Below are positions 45,001 to 54,402 of a stretch of 64,000 nt of DNA, one piece after another; within the stretch, counting starts at the first letter, position 1; every line of letters begins with the position of its first letter. A model generated the notes under the pieces. It was not told the DNA's origin, did no database searches, and saw nothing but the letters and a program-made list of their open reading frames with translations. Where the stretch lies: the NCBI RefSeq assembly GCF_932276165.1, contig NC_064011.1, positions 3,861,501 to 3,925,500 of the forward strand. The letters are read 5' to 3'. Position numbers and translations under genes: made by a program. This DNA is from Plutella xylostella. Lineage: Eukaryota; Arthropoda; Insecta; Lepidoptera; Plutellidae.

Positions 45001-45689
45001 TTTTCGATAACCTATCAAACCTGTACTAGACGTACAGTCAGGGTTGACTTTTCTAAAAGCACCACCAACATTATCTACCTACCTTGAACAAAGAGTATTT
45101 ATTTCCTACCTCTCTCAAAAACGACTACCATATGATTTGATTACGACTGAGTCGTTTTATAGTTTTGTTATGAATGTATGATTTAGTACAACCGGATGAC
45201 CGTCGTAAAAGTATGAAAAATTACCACGAAGTATTAACTAATTACTCGTAGGCAAAGGTATATTTTTTACCACATGACTCAATTCAATATAGGTAAGTTG
45301 GTTGACGTAAGTATATAGTAATTTTATCAAGCTTCCTGAAATTGTTGACTTTTTGATAATATTTTATCTTTTTCTCTTTTCACCTCTAAATTACCAACTA
45401 ACATTTTCTACGTACAAAGGTATAAATATAAATCAGTATGGCATCAATTCCTATCAATAACTCTAGGTTTATTTTTACCGCAACACTTTAGTATAAATTA
45501 TTACTATACTTTCGTAGAATCAACCCTTTATTTATTTTATCGACATTGCACATCCGCACATAATTTATAAATATGTTTTTGCACCTGGTGGCGATATTAA
45601 AACTCACTGGGGTGATAAATTGCAATACCAGCCACGATCCATCATATTTTCTACATTACTTCCGTTTAAAATAATTGTAAGTCATAGTG

Positions 45690-46072
45690 CTGAAAAAAAA
45701 ACTATGGAGAAACAAACTTTGTTTTAGCGAATTTTCAAAAGTTGTTCAGTATTACCCCTTGAATAACCCTCATATTCATCATACAGCTTACTATTTACTA
45801 TAACCTCATTTAAGCACTCTGTATAGTAAAATTTATAAATTACGAACGGATTTACTTCTAAAAATATTTATATCTATCAGCACAGTAAGACAGTTACCCA
45901 TCACTCCAGACTGCGATCAACCAAACCCATAAAACTACATAATAGCACCAGTGATGCAATCAGTATTTTGCATCTGGCTCGCTTCCAATGTTTCAGCTTC
46001 AGCTTTCAATGGGATCACCGTTAGTTTCAGCAATGAGCAACATGACTTACTTACTCAGTTTATCACCTATCC
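45690..46072. other. Non-coding, with a small foldback-MITE scrap
   Basis: 45690-45770 (ACTATGGAGAAACAAACTTT, GTTTTAGCGAATTTTCAAAA) is a shortened remnant of the foldback family. Rest unassigned. Confidence 0.4.
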
Positions 46073-46452
46073 CTTAGATTTACAATATACGAACCAAATA
46101 GTGTATCACATACAGAAATTGCCCACATTTTGTTTACTGTCAAACCGTTTAAAGTTTTACCTAATGCATTAAAATAAAAAGCAATTAAAATAAGTTTAAC
46201 CGTGTTGTACTAATGAATAAAGGCACAAATATTTTAACCGACCGACCTATCTAATTTAAATGAATGGTTAATGGTTTTCACAACGAAATTTATATTATGT
46301 AAAATTTACTGTTATGTCTGTTGTGTTAACTACTGGTGTTACTATTTAAATAAATAAATAAAAATAGAGCTTAGTCGTAGAAGTGGATTGTTATGTCGAG
46401 ACGTTTATTTGCACTGGAGTGCCATCTTGTTCGTATATTGTTAATCTAAGCG
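46073..46452 (+). mobile_element. TIR element (CTTAGATTAACAATATACG family), copy with LINE tail inside
   Basis: Ends CCTTAGATTTACAATATACG and CGTATATTGTTAATCTAAGC are inverted. Internal text TTTACTGTCAAACCGTTTAA, ATGAATAAAGGCACAAATAT matches the 16.8 kb copy. At 46240-46370 the match is broken by unrelated text ending AATAAATAAATAAAA, probably a short LINE 3' tail; it resumes at GTAGAAGTGGATTGTTATGT. Confidence 0.65.
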
Positions 46453-46880
46453 ATTGGGTATAACATTAGATTGTATACAAAATAAAATTAATTTTAGCAA
46501 AAGATACCTGTAACATGTAGGTAATTATTCACTAGCACATAAAACCAAAATGATTTACAAACATTCTGACTGGCAGTTTAATTTATTTATTTTAGTTTCA
46601 TGGTAGGTAGGTAATAATTATACAGGATAATGTTTAAGATCAAGAAGACGTGAATATAGAAGTCATATATGTTCAATTCAAAAAGACGGGATCAAAATCT
46701 GCTAAAATAAATAAGATATTTGTGATATTGTAATGCTGGAATACTTCAAACAAAATATTTGCGTATAAATTCGGGCTAGGTATAGTTATATTCGGGGAAC
46801 GTAACCTAAATTTCTTTACGACGTCTCTGTCAAATCTGTGTCATGCGTACACAATTCTGTCACAGCTAAAATTAAAGTTT

Positions 46881-47022
46881 AGGGTCTGTTTCACAATGTC
46901 TGGTTAGTGGCTACCTGATGGATAAAATACATGCTGTCACTCTCTGTTATTATTTTTTAGACAGTGACAGCATGTATTTTATCCGACAGGTAGCGACTAA
47001 CCAGACATTGTGAAACAGGGGC
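46881..47022. mobile_element. MITE with ~55-bp inverted ends
   Basis: GGTCTGTTTCACAATGTCTG, GTTAGTGGCTACCTGATGGA, TAAAATACATGCTGTCACT pairs with its inverse ending CAGACATTGTGAAACAGGGG. The loop is about 22 bp. A further 17-bp scrap (TAATGTCTGGTTAGGGT) lies at 47317-47335. Confidence 0.8.
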
Positions 47023-47035
47023 TTAAACATAATAA

Positions 47036-47215
47036 ATGGACCGAATGGTGTGGTGGTAGTGTAGTCACCCTGACTGCTATGCCGAAGGTCCTGGGTTCGA
47101 TTCCCGGCTGGGGCATATTTGTTTGGATGATAGATATTTGTACTAAGCACTTGGGTGTTGATATGTATGTACTTAAATATAAATAAATATAAATAAATAT
47201 TTGGGGACATCTTGT
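47036..47215 (+). repeat. SINE type B, shortened and diverged
   Basis: GACCGAATGGTGTGGTGGTA … GGTTCGATTCCCGGCTGGGG … GCACTTGGGTGTTGATATGT … TTTGGGGACATC. About 75 bp of the body have been replaced by an AATA-rich run. Confidence 0.7.
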
Positions 47216-48116
47216 ATGCCTAAAGGACAACTCGTCAAGTCGTTGATTGTAACGTTCGACGTCTTGACTGAACGTCATTCAGCGAAGTCGTTGAATGGGA
47301 TATAGTATAGCAACTTTGTAATGTCTGGTTAGGGTGAACATGACCAGACAAGAGTCAACAAAAAGACTATGTTACAAATGTTATCTCACAAATTAAGTAA
47401 ACAATAACAATAAAAGTACCTTCATATTGTTGTTCATAATTATCCAGTTTTGCCACAATTTTTTCTTTGAAACTATCCGCCCGCGGCGTAATAATAGGTA
47501 AATCCATGTTGCCACACAATTTTAACACAAATAACGCACTTTCAAGCTAATTTATTTGAAAAAAAACTAACAATATAGGTGCTTTTTGTATCAGCTGTTA
47601 GCTATTAGACGCCATATTTGTTTTATTCACCACTTGACTGATTTAAAGTCAGCTAACTAGTTGGACGTTTTGTGAAGCTTGTACAATCAACGTTCGGCCT
47701 AGTCATACAATTGAGTAGCGCCATCCAATGAACGGGCTAGTGATTCAACCAAAAAGGAGATTCAACCAGATGCCTGCGACATATACATAATCAAAATTTT
47801 ATAATAACTATCATTAGAACCGCACACGACGATCAAAAACTTTTATGACATCACTTGAGTAGTTTTTTTCTCAATTAGCTTTATAGTTAGGTATTATGGA
47901 GCGAAGCAAATCATTTTATTTTCATGCTAATTTGTTTCGCTGTGAGCAATTAACCGTTCCATCTACATTTATGGCAGATTTTTTTTTTTTTAATTTGAAT
48001 TTTTTTTGAGGAAAGCATTAAGGGAGTAAATCAAATGTTGTATTTAGTAATTAAGAATTGTGTTATTTAAGGTTTACTGCTGTGATTTTCCCATAAATAA
48101 ATAAATAAATAAATAA

Positions 48117-48118
<2 letters not shown>
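47216..48118. other. Unassigned non-coding stretch
   Basis: Ends with an (AAAT)n run at 48093-48118 that looks like a retroelement tail. Nothing else recognised. Confidence 0.4.

Positions 48119-48150
<32 letters not shown>
48119..48150. repeat. (TA)n microsatellite
   Basis: About 15 TA units directly after an (AAAT)n run. A longer (TA)n of about 20 units lies at 50052-50093. Confidence 0.9.
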
Positions 48151-48152
<2 letters not shown>

Positions 48153-48394
48153 TTTACTACACATTTATGGTGTTAGGATTTATCCAAAAATATTATTTGT
48201 CATTATGTTGTACACAAGTGTATACCTACTAAATTTATGAAACATGCAAGACATTCAAATTAGAATGCACAGAATGATGGACGTATCGCCTTCACTAGAT
48301 ATAGTAGATATCTGCCAGTCAACTTTTCCGAAATCGAGACACTAGTATAGATGCGTCTATACTATGGTTTGTCACTGTGGCAAAAAGATTAGCC

Positions 48395-48574
48395 AGTCAG
48401 AATAGAGTCAGTCAGAATAGAGTCACTCAGAATAGAGTCAGTCAGAATAGAGTCAGTCAGAATAGAGTCAGTCAGAATAGAGTCAGTCAGAATAGAGTCA
48501 GTCAGAATAGAGTCAGTCAGAATAGAGTCAGTCAGAATAGAGTCAGTCAGAATAGAGTCAGTCAGAATAGAGTC
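48395..48574 (+). repeat. Minisatellite, 12 units of 15 bp
   Basis: Unit TCAGAATAGAGTCAG repeated about 12 times with essentially one variant unit (ACTCAGAATAGAGTC). Because 15 is a multiple of 3, both strands show artificial open frames (SQNRV on plus, TDSIL on minus). The near-perfect homogeneity implies recent expansion or continuing homogenisation. Confidence 0.92.
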
Positions 48575-48605
48575 AGTCACTGACTGCCCAGTGTGCGCCG
48601 GATAT

Positions 48606-48760
48606 AGATAGATAGATAATTATTTATTGCACACAAACACAGAAATTACAATAGAATATGCACAATATAGACGGTGCAAATGGAGTCCTTGTTACTAAGA
48701 GTAATTTCTTCCAGACTATCTCGGAGGACAGAAATTATATATAAAAAAGGGGAAAGCACA
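48606..48760 (-). repeat. LINE 3' tail, minus orientation
   Basis: On the minus strand this gives TTACTCTTAGTAACAAGGAC … TGTAATTTCTGTGTTTGTGT, GCAATAAATAATTATC and a (TATC)n end, the same 3' end as at 13105-13237. Confidence 0.65.
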
Positions 48761-48785
48761 AAAAACTACAAACATAACTTATACA

Positions 48786-49425
48786 ATGAAAATAATATTA
48801 TATATCATTCAGAAAAAGTTTATTCGGTACTTGTGTTTCAAATTTAAAATCCCTAGAATAAGTTACGAATTCCATTGTAATCAATTCCATTTACTTCCTC
48901 TTTATATTAGAAGAGATGCGTCGGACATCGCATTTCTCCTGAAGTTATGTCAGAATCTCATTGATTGTCCTGAATTATTAAATAAAATTAACATTTTAGT
49001 TCCCCAACGTCAAATCCGCCGTAAGTTAATTTTGCATGTGCCGGTGGTTCATACGAATTACCGTCGTAACTCATTTCTTTTAAGAGCATCCCACTTGTTT
49101 AACTCACTGGCAATTGAATGCAGTGATATTGATTTATTTAATAGTGATGTCAAGAGCATTTATTATTTCTTAACTGATAAGTTTAGTTCTAAGTTTGTCT
49201 AGCTTTTTTTTTGTGTTGCAATTATCTTACCTTTAAGAATGTAGGTTTTAGTTTTATTAAAATTTTACTCGCAATTGGTTGTACAAACAGCGGCTTCCTT
49301 GGCTTTTTTAATTTGTAAGCTATTAGTGAAAACTTTTAATTGGCTTTTTGTTTTTTACTTTTTACTATATATAATAAATGTGTTAGCTGTAAGTTTTCTT
49401 AAATAAATAAATAAATAAAAAATTG
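48786..49425 (+). mobile_element. LINE 3' fragment with carboxy-terminal coding remnant
   Basis: The frame 48786-49202 reads IQKKFIRYLCFKFKIPRISY … HLLPLYIRRDASDIAFLLKL … TNYRRNSFLLRASHLFNSLA, the conserved tail of Jockey/CR1-type LINE ORF2 proteins (V-Q-(R/K)-K-F-x-R-Y-L, L-P-L-x-x-R-R, R-x-x-x-x-F-N). About 220 bp of 3' untranslated sequence and an (AATA)n end follow. It resembles the end of the LINE at 34.2 kb (LEALQRRFLRFLSYR…) in layout but not closely in sequence, so it is a separate family or subfamily. Confidence 0.75.
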
Positions 49426-49497
49426 CAAAGCCTCTCGAGGAATAGGTGACTCAGTAGTCATTCTGAACAATCACTATTCTTTTGCAACACCCAATAT

Positions 49498-49538
49498 AAA
49501 GCTTGTTTTAAAATTGCGATAACTTTAAAACAAGCTTT
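49498..49538. repeat. Perfect 15-bp hairpin
   Basis: AAAGCTTGTTTTAAA (49498-49512) and TTTAAAACAAGCTTT (49524-49538) with an 11-base loop. No other structure around it. Confidence 0.85.
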
Positions 49539-49872
49539 CATGAAGATATGAAACTTTCATGAGCTTCAGCGAACATAAGGCCAGTCTTTCTTTCTTTACA
49601 CATACACATATCAAAAATACAATCCCCGCTGGTTTAAATTAACGAATCTATTTCCATATCCTCCTGGCTACCATGTCCGCCTTGGATTCCGTCCAAGATT
49701 CGATGCCCGGCACATTAGGGGACAGCGGATTAAGGAGAAGACTGAAAAAAATCTCCCATACTAAAGATAAATATAATTTATTATAGAGTAACAGAATGTT
49801 ATTTCGTAGCTTATGAAATTTTGGCAGTAAGTCGGGTATTTGGCCTGGCAACAGGTGCCTATGAAACTGATT

Positions 49873-49951
49873 ACAGTGCTCCAAAATTGATAATGCGCAT
49901 AGAAATCTTTGACAGATCGGTTGTTTTCGATTATGTGACACATGATATTGA
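49873..49951. repeat. 79-bp segment repeated exactly at 57691-57769
   Basis: ACAGTGCTCCAAAATTGATA … TGTGACACATGATATTGA is identical, by eye, to 57691-57769, in the same orientation 7.8 kb away. Weaker similarity continues to the right (CCTATTTCTTTCG, CTCTTACGA) with gaps. Probably a fragment of an unidentified transposon; on the minus strand both copies encode NIMCHIIENNRSVKDFYAHY. Confidence 0.85.
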
Positions 49952-50049
49952 CGCCTATTTCTTTCGTTCTCTTACGATTTAATGATTCGGGTGTGCATTG
50001 AAGATCTGCATGTGCATTATTAATTTTGGACAAGTGTAAATTCAATAAG

Positions 50050-50096
<47 letters not shown>

Positions 50097-50589
50097 AAGG
50101 TAAAATTGTATCTATAGGTAGATGAATAAACTGACTTGTGAGTCAAGTTTGTGACAGATCACAGTGACGGGTACTACGTCGTCAAAAGCGCAGAAAGAGA
50201 AGAAGAATATGACACGCCCGCAATTTAAGTCCGCCGATGATGTGAGTGAGCGAGACAGCTAGACTAATAGACTAGTTCTCATTCTCATGTTCATTCCCTC
50301 TTATCCTCATCTCTTCTCCCGACATTCTTTGTTCTAGCCTCAGTACCAACCGGAAAGGTACATGATAGTGTAACTATTAATGTGTCTCGACTTTGATGTA
50401 TCGAACCCGATAGCATTGTGGCGGACTTGTTGACTTTCCCTCCCGAGGGTCTGATTGAAGGCATCAGATGATGTTTGCTTCCTTCCTTGGTTACCGAATT
50501 CTTGATTGAGAATTTTGACTTGAACTGAAAATTTCTCAACGTGAAGATGGTAGCACACATCAATGAAAGTCAGGGAATGTAATTGTGCA

Positions 50590-51246
50590 TCTTTTGAAAG
50601 CAACACTTCAAAGTTTCAGCCATTTTTGACGCGCGGTTTATATTTTACAGTCGTTTGAGTGAGTCGATGTGAGCATTTCTGTTAAAATGGAAAAAATCGA
50701 GTATCGAGCTGTCTTAAAATATTTGTTTTTGAAAGGGAATGCCCCTACGCAAATCAAAGATGAGTTAGATTCTGTGTACGGGGACTCTTCACCGTCATTT
50801 ACCACAGTAAAATTTTGGGCAGCCGAATTTAAACGTGGTCGTAAGAGCTTCAGAGATGATGAACGTTCGGGACGTCCAAAAACTGCAACTACTGACGATA
50901 ACATTGCTAAAGTTCACCAAATGGTGTTAGATGACCGCCGAATTAAAGTGAGAGAGATAGCAGAGGCAATGAAAATGTCCAGGGAACGTGTTTGTCACAT
51001 ATTAAATCAAGATTTAGGCATGAGAAGGCTATCCGCGCGTTGGCTGCCGCGTTTGCTAACGTCAGACCAACGACGTGTTCGAATGAACATTTCCAATGCT
51101 CTGTTGGGGCAGTTTAGGCGCAATAAATCCGAGTTTTGACGCCGCCTAATTACTATATGAGAGAGTATGTAGAAGAATAAAAATAAATTTTAAGAAAAAA
51201 AATCTTGTATCTATGTTAGGTCGGAAACTTTTCAGACCACCCACGT
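50590..51246 (+). mobile_element. mariner transposon, internally deleted and 5'-incomplete
   Basis: The 3' terminal repeat reads TTAGGTCGGAAACTTTTCAG, ACCACCCACGTA. Upstream lies a transposase start (see 50687-51139). The matching 5' terminal repeat was not found. Between the coding remnant and the 3' end the text jumps from AATAAATCCGAGTTTTGACG to TATGTAGAAGAATAAAAATA, the last codons and the region after the transposase stop, so most of the catalytic half has been deleted. Confidence 0.8.
50687..51139 (+). pseudogene. mariner transposase, DNA-binding half only
   Basis: From the second ATG: MEKIEYRAVLKYLFLKGNAP, TQIKDELDSVYGDSSPSF, TTVKFWAAEFKRGR … DDERSGRPKTATTDDNIAKV … VREIAEAMKMSRERVCHILN … DLGMRRLSARWLPRLLT. 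This is the paired-like bipartite helix-turn-helix domain of mariner transposases, complete with the GRP linker (here SGRPKT) and the (S/C)ARWxPR(L/M)LT motif before the catalytic domain. The frame stops soon after NALLGQFRRNKSEF. The D,D34D catalytic domain is absent. The fragment could bind mariner ends but not cut; whether it is expressed is unknown. Confidence 0.88.
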
Positions 51247-51480
51247 ATTATAAAAACGTTGAAAACCGCCGACATTCAACACTAAAAGACGCATAACTTT
51301 TGAACGGCTAAGCTGATCTTGATAAAATATGTCTAAGAACACTTAGGGCAACAATAGCTATGACCCACAAAATGCAAATAAAAAATCAGTTTAGCCATTT
51401 AGACATATTATACGCAGATATACACACACATGTTCAAGTTATAAGACCCCTCTTTTTAGTCGGGGTTAAAGATATATTTT
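51247..51480 (+). repeat. Unclassified dispersed insect repeat
   Basis: GACGCATAACTTTTGAACGG, CTAAGCTGATCTTGATAAAA … GTTATAAGACCCCTCTTTTT, AGTCGGGGTTAAAG. A text type frequent in lepidopteran genomes; class unknown. Starts immediately at the mariner right end. Confidence 0.45.
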
Positions 51481-51966
51481 TTTAAGTCGGATAAAAGATA
51501 CTGCATATTATTATGAAGGTACCAACGAAGGAAGCAATCACCATTAAAACAAAATTTAGGTAAATGTCTATTTCAATATAAAATAATGTATGTATATTGT
51601 ATAACCCTATAAATGGCAGGTGTTAACACTATAAAAAATACCCCCCAAGAACATTGTCTCTTAAATTACATATCTCAGTGAAAAAAAAACCTATAAACCA
51701 AAGCACATGGCATGAGAACATAGCATTTACAAGTAAATTGTGCTATAAACATAAATTTGTGTTAAAATGGACAGAGCACCTGTTTAGATTCGGTAATGAG
51801 ATGTGTAGAGTACACTGCAATATAGAGAAAGCACGATCAAATGCACCGTATAAAAATAAATAAGAATAAACTTAAAGTTTTTAAATTTAGATTTTGTAAT
51901 TCAAAATTTAATATTATAAAAGATGAAAATACTACAACAGGGTCAATGTAGATTAGCGTACTTTTG

Positions 51967-52007
51967 TTTATGATCTTGTATGTTTATAAAAGCTACAAGA
52001 TCATAAA
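51967..52007. repeat. 14-bp perfect inverted repeat
   Basis: TTTATGATCTTGTA and TACAAGATCATAAA separated by 13 bases. Confidence 0.8.
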
Positions 52008-52917
52008 TACAAGACATAAATTAAAACGAAATTTTGGAACAACATCAAGAATTTCAAAGAATTGTCAACAACATTTTTCAGATCATTATCGTTTGTGGTG
52101 TCTACCGAATCTACCCTTACAGACTTACGTAAACCAAAATAACAGAAAGCACGTTTAATATTTAAAAGAATTCAATAATCGAACTGAAAAATATAGATTA
52201 ATAAACATATTTTTTTTTCCTATCAGCCTATCGCACTACCTATCACTTTCTCCACAACACCCAAGGTTAACTAGAAGATTATAAGGTATTACCATTAAAT
52301 TCGTCTATGTAGATTTTTTTATATGCAATAATGAATTTAATAATAATATTAATTCATACTCCAATGCAAGTTCACTATGGAGGAAATATTTGCATAATCT
52401 ATACGCTTATCAGACTAGTTGGAGATAAGATACCTATATATGAATATTTGATTTGGAAGTTTAAGATAACTAAATATTTTTAGGTAGAATTATGCGTCAC
52501 AGAAATAATATCGTCTTTTATAAACTTTTGTCACAGCTATCCTATACGTAGCCAATAAACAAAATGCGGATAGATTTTTTTTCCTTTGTTTTTTATATTT
52601 TACACACAATACAGTCATCTTGTTCGTAACTATGACGTTATTCTTAGCAAAACCCGGTCTGGAATGCACTGTAACCTTCACTGCTCTACTCAAGAGGACA
52701 CAAGGCATGATGGAATGCCTATACCCCTTCCCACCACTTGTGCCCACAAGACCAGACATAGACCCACAAATAGTTCGGCGTATCAACAAGAGAGAATTAT
52801 GTTTGTTTTCATACAAAAATGGTTATTGTAGAGTGAGAAATTGTTTAGGATTCAACGGGAATTTATTGAAATAGAATCTCGCTATAAATGTTAGCTTCAC
52901 CTGTAAACTAAAATGAG
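52008..52917. other. Unassigned non-coding stretch
   Basis: Several overlapping frames of 80-108 codons around 52490-52874 share no motif with known families and overlap on both strands. No element recognised. Confidence 0.4.
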
Positions 52918-53040
52918 GCATCATCATCATCATCATCAGCCCTTCTGAACAAGTGAACATGTATCTCCTAAGGAGTCCTTAGTAAGGACCACCACAAACC
53001 TGTCTTCGGCCTTCCTCACCCAGCCATCAGTTACTTATCT
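52918..53040 (-). repeat. LINE-type 3' tail ending in (GAT)n, minus orientation
   Basis: On the minus strand GGGTGAGGAAGGCCGAAGAC, AGGTTTGTGGTGGTCC … AGAAGGGCTGATGATGATG followed by ATG repeats. Same end type as 296-366 and as the 5S SINE tail. Confidence 0.5.
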
Positions 53041-53571
53041 AATAGTGTCTGCATACCTTGCACGGGGTTCAAGATACGACACGATGTGGCAAAAGCTTTT
53101 GGTCGCGCTCGCTCTCATGCGTTTTAAGAGTAAACTAAAACTATTGCCATATTTTGTCGTGCGAATCTTGCGCCCCGTGCTACGTTTACTGTATGTCTAT
53201 GCAGGTTTCCTCGTCATTGCGAGTGCAAAAACGGAAAATATGCAACGAAACTAGTAAGCAATTAATTAACCATTTGCAGGGACGTTTCACTGTCAAAGCA
53301 ATAAAAATCCAATTTCTTTTCTTATAAGGAAAGCTGTTCGAAAATGATTAGTGTGAAGAATATTGAAGTAATTTATCATTAGATCAACATGGCATTCCCT
53401 TAGTCATATAGGTATGTACTACCTACTTTACTAATCTGTTATTTGAAGTTTTTGAAATTTTGTTTTCTTTGTTTGGGGCTATGCATTTTATTAAAAATGG
53501 TATAGCAACCCAGAACAAATGCATCGAAATGCTTCGCAATATACCTAATAGATGCTTATGAATATCGCAGA

Positions 53572-53669
53572 ACCATTAGAGCAAAAACAAAGACCTCCTA
53601 AAATTTAGGAGGTCTTTGTTTTTGCTCTAATGGTATAATCGTTTAGTTTAGGACCTAAACTAAACGATT
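53572..53669. repeat. Two adjoining perfect palindromes with one-base centres
   Basis: Palindrome 1: arms 53572-53602 and 53604-53634 (31 bp) around a single A. Palindrome 2: arms 53637-53652 and 53654-53669 (16 bp) around a single A. Both exact. Two bases separate them. No transposon ends or target duplications. Confidence 0.92.
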
Positions 53670-53977
53670 TAGGCCTCAACTATCCAATCTAGAATCTAGT
53701 CCGCCTGAATAAATCTAGCAACTGTCCCACAACTGTCACTTCAGACCAAACATGGCTCACGTCGAGTCAGTGTAAGTGTCATGGGCCTAATAAGGACATA
53801 GACTAGACCTTAGATAGACCTAGGACCTAGGTCTTATGCGGTGTCGATACCTAACGTGGTAATGGCGAGTGAATTTATCGATGTCGATAATCTCACTCAC
53901 CAAATAAATACCTACCTATTTTGTTTAAATTTAGTTAAAGTAGAACCATATTTTATTTTCATTATGTATGTAGGTAC

Positions 53978-54402
53978 TGTGCGGGGTGCACCTGTTCTGG
54001 TTGAGGGAAGTACGGCGGGCAGGGATCAGGAATGAAAGACTTCTTCTATGTTCACCAGTCAGGAAGTGAGAGATCTAGAGCTGTTGCTTGCTTGTTCTTC
54101 TTCTTGTTTTCCTTTTCGCTTTTGCCTTTTAACTGAATGACTGTGAGGCGCAAGCGTCGCCTTTTATACCATTCTCTACGGAAGATAGAGTATTCCAGAA
54201 AGCTCTAGAAAAGACTTAATGTTCTACTTCTTAGTAGAAACTTCTAGTTCCGTGCTGCCATCTGTTGTTGAATAGATGAACTACATAGTAAGGCTACTTT
54301 CTACTAGATGTCGCTAGTTTCCTCACTTCCCGAGAATGTTTTATTTACTATTAAGTGACAGACACAGACATAACTATTTCCTATCTATTCTTGTCCCGAA
54401 CA
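53978..54402 (-). repeat. 3' LTR of the BEL/Pao element
   Basis: 425 bp; minus-strand start TGTTCGGGACAAGAATAGAT, end AGGTGCACCCCGCACA. Contains TATAAAAG (54161-54168, minus) as in the other LTR. Confidence 0.93.

Noticed and set aside
46881..47022. Long imperfect hairpins at 32.3, 42.6, 44.5 and 46.9 kb as microRNA or structural RNA genes
   Set aside because: Arms of 30-55 bp with imperfect pairing, element-like termini and sizes of 120-170 bp fit MITEs better.
48377..48583. SQNRV pentapeptide-repeat protein
   Set aside because: It is an artefact of a 15-bp minisatellite; the opposite strand is equally open.
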